Assembly (NCBI RefSeq): GCF_963678635.1 | Contig: NC_087066.1 | Span: forward strand, 58,670,312 to 58,734,311 | Direction of reading: 5' to 3' | From: Symsagittifera roscoffensis | Taxonomy: Eukaryota; Xenacoelomorpha; Acoela; Convolutidae | Length of the DNA: 64,000 nt | Shown: in pieces, positions 56,093 through 64,000 of the stretch | How positions within the stretch are numbered: the first letter of the stretch is position 1 | Layout: every line of letters begins with the position of its first letter | Notes under the pieces: generated by a model | What the model saw: the letters and a program-made list of their open reading frames with translations, nothing else | The model's database searches: none | Told to the model about the DNA's origin: nothing | Made by a program: the position numbers and the translations under genes

Positions 56093-57190
56093 ATACACTG
56101 CTGATTAAATTAATTGCTGATTATCGATCAGATTTAGATCAAATTGAAGCTCCATATTGACCCTTTCCGAACAGGCAGCTATGTGTTTCCTATAAGCCGT
56201 CATGGTATTTCGTGAAATATATTTACGATGTGCACTAGATGTTAACGCGGGCTAGGTTACAAGATTCTGAAAGCAAATCGATAACTGATCGACTAAATTA
56301 ACTCTAACTTGGTGGATGGTTAAATATAGCGAGTGAAATGTCTCATAACAACCAGCAAAATCATATGGCATTTTTCGGAATTATCGGTGTTACTTTATCC
56401 CGCCAGTTTTAACCGATGTAGACAAGTTCACGAATTGGCTCTGCTGAATTTTCATGTGCATTTCTTGCGTGTCGCGGTTACATAAGAGAGATTAGTTTAT
56501 CAGACTGATTGGAAAACTAAAGCTTTGCAATTTTCTCTTCGAGAAAAGTTGACAGTTGGATTCAAGTGGGTGTCGAAAGTTTTCATTGTAAATTTGATGC
56601 TTTCATATTTTTTTGAACATTTCATTTTCTAGAACTCGTTTTTTTTGCTGGTTAATGAACAGTTCACATTCGCTGTTTGATGTTTCTTGATTAATTGATG
56701 GGGTAAATTTTTGTAGATAGTCAAATGGTTTAATTTATTTGGACGCACTTAAACTTCTGTGTTAATTTTCTATTGAGAAACCAAATCCAAGAAGAACAAG
56801 GATAGCCGGTTGCTGTACAAGTAGCACAGAGTGTTGCGACAGCGTTTATTAAAAAACTACAAAAAGTTTTTTCTTCAAACTAGTGTCGTTTTTGTTGCGT
56901 GGTGTAATTAGAGAACGATATAAACGCGAATTAAAAAGTGAGGGAATTAAGAATAAAATCGACAACATTTGTCTTGAAAAAATGATTGATAAACAAACGA
57001 AAATAAAAAATTTTGTGTTCAATGAAACTTCTAAATCTAGTTTTCTTCTATATTATTTTGAGTTTTCTTGGCCTAACAGCTAAAATGCGTTTTTTAATAA
57101 ACGAACGTTACTCGATCGCTTTGCTCGCTCGAAATTGAACCAAACATTTAAAAAAATTTGAACTAGTGGTTCTCAGCACTGGGACAATTT
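56093..57190. other. DCTN4 3' flank and interspersed repeat
   Basis: After the stop there is no strong AATAAA within 100 nt. From about 56,788 the sequence matches the composite repeat of 27,598 (AACAAGGATAGCCGGTTGCT, AGCACAGAGTGTTGCGACA, AACTAGTGTCGT, GGTGTAATTAGA). Near 57,100 it matches that of 32,085 (CGAACGTTACTCG, CTCGAAATTGAACC). The 66-codon frame at 56,883-57,083 is inside this repeat. Confidence 0.5.
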
Positions 57191-57680
57191 TTTAAGAGTA
57201 ATGAACGTAATGAAGACTCTTTTATAGGTCCTGGTGATTTTTTTTAATTTTATTTTTTTTCAGGAAATAGTCTTAAAATGCTCTAATAACTACAGATGTG
57301 CATTCATACATATTGGCGCATTTATGAATGCAATTAGTTATATATGCACTTTTTGAGTGCACTTGAAATGCATTTGCTGAAAGTTACGTAAATAGCACTC
57401 TTCAAATACGAACATGGAAATGGCGAAAAAAAACGAACAATTTCTAGTTTCGAAAGGACTAGAATTTTTAGATATCCAGAGGAATAAAAATTTAACCTTT
57501 TGATCCAGTTTTCTCAAGTTGGGTTATTGTTATCAAAAAAGCGCCAATCATAAATTTTTCAAACTCATTTTCTAGAAATTTAATTTTTCTAGGCGTTGAT
57601 TTTTTTTTCTTGGAAAAGTTTTTTGTTCTGTTTTTTTTTTGCGTTCATTACTCTTTTCCAACAGTCTGTTGGCGGTTTAG
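57191..57680 (+). repeat. Hairpin-ended repeat, copy 6 (best ends)
   Basis: The 5' end TTAAGAGTAATGAACG has its exact inverted partner CGTTCATTACTCTT at 57,642-57,655, immediately followed by the stem-loop CCAACAGTCTGTTGG (57,658-57,672). Terminal inverted repeat plus a hairpin outside it on one side only is the layout of Helentron-type elements. Length is about 490 bp with no coding capacity. Confidence 0.85.
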
Positions 57681-58040
57681 AAAAATTTTAAATGTTCGAA
57701 TCACGACTGAATTCATATATCACTCTACTCGAGGGGTATATAATATTGTATTGCAATAGTGTTGTCTACCCGCCGACAATAATTGTCTCAACGCTGATCT
57801 CACAACACGATTGTTGCAGTAATTCGCATTTATGAAACAAAAAATTGTCTTAAGAAAACTTAATTCGAAAAAATTTCTAAAAGCTTGGCAACCATTTTTG
57901 TCCCAAAATTCAGTCTCAATCATGAGGAATATTTGGCATTCCGAAGGAACTGGCAGCAAGCGTTTTCTGTAGTCCTATATATCGAACTTTGCTCTCTAAA
58001 ACAGTCTTTCAGGTCCTAAATCCACAAGAAAGTGCAGTGC

Positions 58041-58525
58041 TTAAGAGTAATGATCGTAGTGAGTACTCTAGTATAGATCTTGCTGATTTTTTGTTTGTTT
58101 TTTTTTTAAGGAAAAGTCCTAAAATTCGTTCAAGCTCAAAATTGATTTTTCGCGGCTTGATTTGTAGTTTCTTTTCAAGTTCAGTGCATTTCTATTATTG
58201 AAAGGAAGACAAACTCCACTATCGAACAACAAAATTGTAGAGGTCACGAAAAACGTGATCGGCTTCTAATTTCGAAAATGGAAGTAAAATATCAGATTTC
58301 CCCGCGAAATATTAGTTTTACCTATTGATCCAGTTTTCTCAAATTAGGGTAATTTTAACAAAAAAGTGTCCATCATAAATTGCTCTAAAAACTCAAAGAG
58401 CTTTAAGGCCATCTATTTTTTTCTTCGAAATTCAAAAATTGAAGATTTAAAAAAAACATGTCGGTTTTTTTTTCAGTTTTCTTGCGTTCTTTACTCTTTT
58501 CCAACTGTCAGTTGGCTATGTTTTT
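58041..58525 (+). repeat. Hairpin-ended repeat, copy 7
   Basis: Starts TTAAGAGTAATGATCGTAG, has all internal landmarks (GACAAACTCCACTATCGAAC, GAGGTCACGAAAAACGTGAT, CTATTGATCCAGTTTTCTC), then GCGTTCTTTACTCTT and the hairpin CCAACTGTCAGTTGG (58,501-58,515) and CTATGTTT. Confidence 0.85.
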
Positions 58526-58982
58526 CGATTACACCGATAATTGCAATCCAGGATTCACCTGACATCAATAATTGGCATCAATTAAAGTGCAGTTTTTTTA
58601 TCCTTTAGTTGTTTTTTATAAAAACCCTTCTCGACTCATTCCGATGATTATTTGTGGTACCTGATTTTGCGTGGAAAACGAAAAGCAAACACCAAAAACA
58701 AACACCGAATACCAAGTTCCTCCCCATTTTCAGTGGTCGGAACAGAAAGTGCTAATTTTTTACAGTTAAACCTGATGTGAAGTGGTTACGGTGCATTATC
58801 TAAGGTATTATTGTTAAAGCTAAAGCAGGCGGAGAATGGAGTCTGATTTATTTTACTTGAGGTGAGGTAGAGCCTGATTTGTTGTACTTTATTTCGATTT
58901 ATACCAAGATAGCTTAACTACTTTTTGAGCTCTGTCCGCTCAGCATTCGACGTGTTGTTGAATGTCGTGTTTGATTTTTCAG

Positions 58983-61900
58983 TTTGAATTATGATGTACA
59001 CGATATTCGTGGGAAACTGCGCTGGAGCCAGCCGCTTGGACCTGGAAGACGAATTTCGACAGTTTGGGAAAATACTCCGTAAGATGAACCATTTTTGAAT
59101 GAAGTGTTTCGTTGCTCAATTATACGTTGCTCTGTTTGAGTGGTAGGCAATTGGCTGTTTCTGTTGTTTCAGCAAATCTGTTACCATATGAGTTAATGCG
59201 TCGACATTTTGGATGCTTTCATTTGCTCTAAAGCTGTCAATTCCAGAGGGCTTGCTTTGCTTCCCTCCTTTTAAGAGGGTCATCTTTATTTATGCGAAAC
59301 CGATTGTACAAATGTCATGAAAAACTGAAGTATGATTGAATGCACTATATTATGGTTACGAGTCCGATCGAAAGTTGATAATCGCTTGCATCTATTGTAA
59401 ATTGATTCATTGACACTGAACTTCGGTGCTTATCTAGGTGTTGTAATTTTGGCTGTGGTGTATTGGCCAGAGCAAAATAGTTGTCAGTGAAATCAAAGTT
59501 TCCTCGGTTGAACTCATATAGCTACCACAACCGCGAAACCTCAATTTTTTCTTTTTGTTTTGTTGTGGATACCGATGTCAAAGCTTAGATGTGAAGGTGT
59601 TCAGAAACATTATCTGCGGTAAATAAGCTACGTGAAATGTTCGTTTTTGAACTGAGTTTTATTGCTGTGAGATTCGTCTACTAGCAATTTGTGTCGCTTC
59701 TTTCTGTCCGTCGTCGATTTCAAGCGGTTGAAAATTTTTTTTATACAAACGGATAATACAATGAAGCAACTTTATCCCCAAGTAGCAAATAAAAGTGCTC
59801 ATTTGGTTCTACTTTTGGTACATTTCGAACCATAGGCAATTTATTAGCATCAATTGATGATTTATTTCTGTCAAATCTTCCTTCTAAGCCACCGTGGCTC
59901 AGATGCGAGGACGTGAGACTCCTAATCTATAGACTGGAAATTCAAATCCGGAATATTGAAATGTTTTTTGGTAGCATTTTTGTTGCATAGCATTGGCATT
60001 TTAATTGCAACTGTAGTTGCTTTATTGATTGATGGTACTTGATAGTAAATGGTCTAGCGATCGTGGCGAAGATCTATAAAGGTGATACTCCTGATCTCCA
60101 GTTGAGAGGTTCGATTTCGGTCTAAGGCTCATACTCTTTTTCCTTATTTCACTTTTTTGCTTTTTCGAGCATTTTTTGCCGTTTTCTCGCTTGTGTTTGC
60201 AAAGTGCAGCTTACCATGATTATATAAATGTATATTTAACGCTAGCGCATACTGCCATTGGTTCGTCATTTTGATTACCAATTTTATTTGTAATGAACAA
60301 AGTGAAGCTCTTATTAAGAGGCGATTGAAGTAGTTCGACTCTTATATAGGTCGTGATGATCTTTTTTTTTCGGAAAATTTGTTAACGCTCATTTAATTTC
60401 TCAAAATAAAAGCAAGGTTCACTATCAAAAAGCGAAAGTGTAAAGGTCACCAAAAACATGCATGACTTCTAATTTCGAAAATGGAATTTAGTTATCAGAT
60501 TTCCCAGCGAAATAAAATTTTTGTCTATTGATCCAGTTTTTTTTTCAAATTGGGTTTATTTTATCAAAAAATTGTCAATCATAAATTGTTATAGAAATTC
60601 AGAGAGCTTCAAGGCCATCTTTTTCTTGGAAAATCGAAAGATAAGACTTTTTCACAAACAAGTCAATATTTTTTTTGTTTACGTGCGCTCATTGATAATT
60701 TTCCAACTGTCTGTTGGCTATGTCTTTGACAAGCAAAAGTTTATGTTATACTATGAATCCAACTTTTTTATCCCTAGTCGCAAACTCTGCAGCACTAACT
60801 TCGATTGGGTCCAACTTTACACGGAAATTGAACTTCAAAAAGGTGTTTTTTTTTTAATTGAGGGTGGTGTAAATTTATCGGGGGTGGGGATTCCTGCAAA
60901 ATCTATTATTCAAATAGCACGAGAAGTGAACTTGAATTCACATGAGGTTCCTTAACACTTGAGGCTCGTTAGCACGTCCTTTTTCACAACCAAAATACAG
61001 CTTTTTGTTCTCTGATATACCTTGCTGCCCTGTTGCTTTGCAATTAATTTGTTCAGTGTAGTTAAAGTGCTCAGTGAAAAAGTTATTTCCTGCATTTATT
61101 TGCTCAGACTTCGCCTGTAACCCCGGGCCAAAAAAAACTTGAGATATTTCATTTGCCATTTCGTGGAATGGGCCCTGTAATTTCGTGACACTGGAAAAGT
61201 ATCGCGTTGCAGAAGAGAGCATTTATATTTGTTTCTGATTGAATTGATCGAACTCGTATTTGACGCTTCTCATGCTGATATATCACACAATCTGCTTCTT
61301 TGCCAGACTTCTGCCATTTTTTGAACAAAAATCTTTTTTATTTCGTTCGCCTATTTTTCTGTTCCACAACATGATTTTCTTTTTTTTTTCGCTCGTTTTC
61401 CGGTTGTTTCGCCACATCCGTTTTTCGCTTATTCTAGGAGTGGTTTGAAAATTTGCCTGTTCGCCTGTATTTGATTATTCTCTAGCTTCTTTCTTATTGC
61501 TTCTGTATTTTATTTGGTTTTCTCTTTTATTTAATTTTCACTATTTAATTCTTCGAACTGATTTTGAAATTGGAACTTCAAGATAGAAATCACACACAAC
61601 AATTCTGCGATGAGTACCACATCCTTCACCCTTGATAACCTTCAAATGTTGGCACATTATCTTTGCGAAGATCGTGTTAGAATGAAATCAATCTGGGTGG
61701 ATTTTTCACCACTCTGAAATAAACAGTAATCATCATCGCAGCGTTTTTAAAGAAAGTGCAGCGTTTAGGAAAGCTAGATAATGTAAGTGGCAGAAATGGA
61801 CAACTCACTGAGTTCTGAGTCCTAAAGCAGAATAGACGGCTTTCGCTGTCAAATTCCTGGAGCTACTCCCGAATGTTTATTCAAGTCTCCACACAGGAAA

Positions 61901-63957
61901 GTATATTTTTGGCCAATTACAGAGGCAATAGTATCTTCTAGCCTGTTATCATCTTTTTCCGAATCCTCTCTGAAAGCTTGTGGTGCGTACACATACATTA
62001 TTACACTCAGTTTGCCCTAATACAAGTTTTAGGCGCATAACACGTTCATTTACTCTAACAACTTCCTGTACATTTTCAACAAGTCGACCATTGATGGCTA
62101 TTGCAACACCATTGCGTTTTGGGTTTCCTTGCCACCACGGGGTTCCTTGACAACATGAAAACTAGAATTTTTGGTCGCATACTCCAAAACTTCTTGTGCC
62201 GCTTCATTTGAAACGAGTTTCCTGTAGACAGCACAACGATGTCTTTCTGGAGTTTCGCATATCTGAAGGAATTTTCCTCAAAGTGTTTGATAAAAAAAGT
62301 CGATTAAAAGTTTTTCCCACTCCGTTAAAAGAGCCTTTTCCAATTTATTTTTCCGAGAGAATATCAAACTTCGCTTAGGTGGACAGATGGTATTGCTATC
62401 TCAATTATAAAGTTACATTCATCTTCTGTTTCTCGAAACATGTTTTGCAGATTGTACGACAGTTGAACTTGATTGCTCAAACTTTTTTAAAACTTCACAT
62501 GGTCATCTGCGGTATCTTGGCATTTTTAATGTTGCTTTCTATAAAGGCAGGTTGGATTGTTGGAGGTTTCCAATTGTCGCGCTCCGGATATGCCTCTGAG
62601 CCAGTAAGCTTTTTTTTTGTTCACATACATACAAGTTTCTTAAGTTTTTAGTCACATAAAGTTGCGAGTCTTCAATCAATTTGGCTCACTGAAATAGCTT
62701 CTGTTTTTTCAATTAATATTTTCTGAATCATGTTTTGCAGATTTTACGACAGTTAAGCTTTAGTGTTCTGAAACTTTTTTTAAAATTTCACATTGTCACA
62801 GCGTCATCTGCGGTACGATGGCATTTTGTTTATGTTGCCCTCTATAAATGAAAAGCAGATTGGAGTGTTGGAATCCTTTTAGTTTCCAATTTTCGCGCTC
62901 CGGAAATGCCTCTGCGCCAGGAAGCTTTTTTTGTTCACACGATCTCATATAAAGTTTTTTGTTCACACAGTTGTAAGTCTTCAATCATTTGGATCGAATT
63001 AACTTCGGTTTTGTCAAAAGTTTTGTATCCGAAAAAAACGGTAGCTCCTCGTGATGTAACCAAGTTTTTGATAGAGGGATTGAATCTGTGTGTCGCAAGA
63101 TATCTTTGTTTGATTGAGGGATCGAATCTGTGCATTTTCAAATTGTCAATCAAAACTTTTTGTGATTCGTTGTTTTATATGGTGTTTTGATCGAAACTCT
63201 TTCGTATATGAAGGTTATTTTAGCCAGCCGAAACAATATCCATGATTCCGTATCCTTCGCATTTCATCGAAACTATTAGCATATTCGTGTTGATCAAAAA
63301 CATTTTCAAAAACGTATTCTGATCTAATGCTGCATATTTTGGACAGTTAGTTTGAAAAAAAAAGTATCCTTAGCAAAATTTTTCGACTAAACAAAATGGT
63401 GTATGGTCTTGTGAAATCATACGACCTTATAGATCCATGATTTGTTTCAACCGTCGTATTGAAAGCTCGAATGAGGCATACAGACCGTCGTCATATTCAT
63501 TTATGAAAATTCTCCGAGGCTCAAATTTGATCAACGCGCATTTTGCTTTGTTATTTTAGATTATTTTCTACTTGAATGGATGCCGTAACATAGTAGAATT
63601 TTCTCTCCTACGTCTAATCACGGTCACTACCAGTTAGCTTTTATTTCCAAATTTTTCAATAACTGAGGTGTTGCTTAACCAGGTGCAGTTTTCAATGGAG
63701 GAAATCGAGAACCATCCTAAGCGAATTCGGTTGTTTTTCCATGATTTCAATCGTTACTCCGTTTTCATTTTATCATATGTAATCTATAGGTTCGGATCCC
63801 AACTACTATAACTTTACTCAAACTGAAACTAACAAGGTTGTTGTTTTAGACATTGCACTGCATAAAACCTATGCCTTCGTTGACTTCGACGCTCGAGAAG
63901 CGGCCGAAGACGCAGTCCGACTGAAGCACCATTCGCTGTTTAAAGGAAGACCATTGA
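58983..63957 (+). CDS. RRM-domain RNA-binding protein, first two coding exons
   Basis: Exon 1 codes from ATG 58,991 to 59,078 and exon 2 from 63,850 to 63,957 (donor GTAAGACC). The join is in phase (C|AC = His). The first ~65 residues form most of an RNA recognition motif: RNP2 IFVGNC (residues 5-10), helix LDLEDEFRQFGKIL, a very short beta2 (HIALH), and RNP1 KTYAFVDF (35-42), then REAAEDAVRLKHHSLFKGRP. The tight beta2-beta3 turn and AAEDAVxxxHHxxLxG wording resemble RBM4/lark-type and SR-protein RRMs, which act in nuclear splicing or translation control. I do not assign a specific orthologue. A splice acceptor lies 8 nt before the ATG (TTTTTCAG|TTTGAATT). The 4.8-kb intron is filled with repeats; a small extra exon there cannot be excluded. 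The gene continues beyond the window. Confidence 0.8.
59885..59962 (+). repeat. tRNA-derived SINE or tRNA pseudogene
   Basis: ACCGTGGCTCAGATGCGAGG has a pol III A-box shape, GACTCCTAATC occupies the anticodon-arm position, and GGAAATTCAAATCCGG resembles a B box. Spacing is that of a tRNA with a few mismatches in the stems. The related fragment at 52,776 argues for a SINE family rather than a single tRNA gene. Confidence 0.5.
60055..60130 (+). repeat. tRNA-derived SINE or tRNA pseudogene
   Basis: GATCGTGGCGAAGATCTATA, then ATACTCCTGATCTCCAG and GAGAGGTTCGATTTCGGTCT. The last part holds a near-consensus B box (GGTTCGATTTC). Acceptor-stem pairing is poor, so it is unlikely to be a functional tRNA. 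Confidence 0.5.
60288..60727 (+). repeat. Hairpin-ended repeat, copy 8
   Basis: Left end slightly degraded (TGTAATGAACAAAGTGAAG). Internal TAAAGGTCACCAAAAAC, GTCTATTGATCCAGTTTTT, and the hairpin CCAACTGTCTGTTGG (60,703-60,717) with CTATGTCT. Lies in the RRM gene intron. Confidence 0.8.
60728..61680. other. Intronic spacer with an unassigned minus-strand frame
   Basis: A 94-codon minus frame (60,938-61,222) contains GPGLQAKSEQINAGNNFF and a few Cys residues, but I recognise no family and see no flanking exons. It adjoins the LINE endonuclease fragment on the same strand and may belong to it. Remaining sequence is T-rich. Confidence 0.35.
61690..62235 (-). pseudogene. LINE AP-endonuclease fragment
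   Basis: Minus strand, in order: WWQGNPKRNGVAIAINGRLV, ENVQEVVRVNERVMRLKLVL, then in another frame VYAPQAFREDSEKDDNRLED, and IGQKYTFLCGDLNKHSG with the GDxN active-site motif. This is the central part of an endonuclease/exonuclease/phosphatase domain of a non-LTR retrotransposon. Frameshifts and a stop after APGI show it is dead. Confidence 0.75.
62447..62950 (+). repeat. Direct tandem duplication, about 290-bp units
   Basis: CATGTTTTGCAGATTGTACG (about 62,440) recurs as CATGTTTTGCAGATTTTACG (about 62,730). Both are followed by CATCTGCGGTA, GGCATTTT, TCTATAAA, TTTCCAATT, CGCGCTCCGGA, ATGCCTCTG and AGCTTTTTTT. Divergence is moderate. No coding role is seen, although each unit carries a TTTTGCAG that looks like a 3' splice site. 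Confidence 0.8.
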
Positions 63958-64000
63958 GTAAGACCACAGACACGGCCAATACTGTATATTCTTTGAACCA

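Noticed and set aside
1-64000. CRISPR arrays, prokaryotic operons, functional rRNA or tRNA genes
   Set aside because: No regularly spaced identical repeats with unique spacers and no rRNA-like blocks; the tRNA-like sites have poorly paired stems.

Overview
This is an AT-rich, heavily transposon-loaded stretch of nuclear DNA from an invertebrate metazoan. The evidence is spliced genes with animal orthologues (dynactin subunit 4, CCDC134), several non-LTR retrotransposon lineages, hAT and Tc1/mariner DNA transposons and many interspersed repeats. I cannot name the species. All believable host genes lie on the + strand between 33.7 kb and the right edge.

Layout. 1-33 kb is almost entirely repeat-derived. 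It holds a foldback element, a decayed trypsin-like gene whose last exon is broken by a miniature hAT element, and a 1.5-kb repeat present twice, the second copy interrupted by a hAT-type MITE and a Tc1-like element. It also holds LINE remnants, an L1-like insertion with poly(A) and a target-site duplication, a 780-bp hAT-type element with a perfect 8-bp duplication, a Penelope-like remnant, a PHD-finger ORF and minisatellites. 33.7-56.1 kb carries three head-to-tail genes: a divergent eL15-like ribosomal protein (2 exons), a CCDC134-type ER protein (3 exons) and DCTN4 (10 exons, 477 aa, complete). Their introns hold a degenerate hAT transposase, LINE pieces, several copies of a hairpin-ended repeat and a nearly full-length antisense LINE. 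59.0-64 kb contains the start of an RRM protein gene interrupted by a ~4.8-kb intron; it runs off the window.

How the genes may work together. Each of the four genes has a splice acceptor only 7-48 nt before its ATG. The first three are separated by only 391 and 282 nt from stop to ATG, each gap carrying a polyadenylation-type hexamer. This is what spliced-leader trans-splicing and an operon (eL15-like / CCDC134 / DCTN4) would look like, and I offer it as the main hypothesis. Other notable points are the eL15-like protein with a truncated loop and a Gly/Arg/Ser-rich tail in place of the conserved eL15 C-terminus, a GC-AG first intron in DCTN4, and a repeat family whose terminal hairpin shows compensatory base changes between copies.
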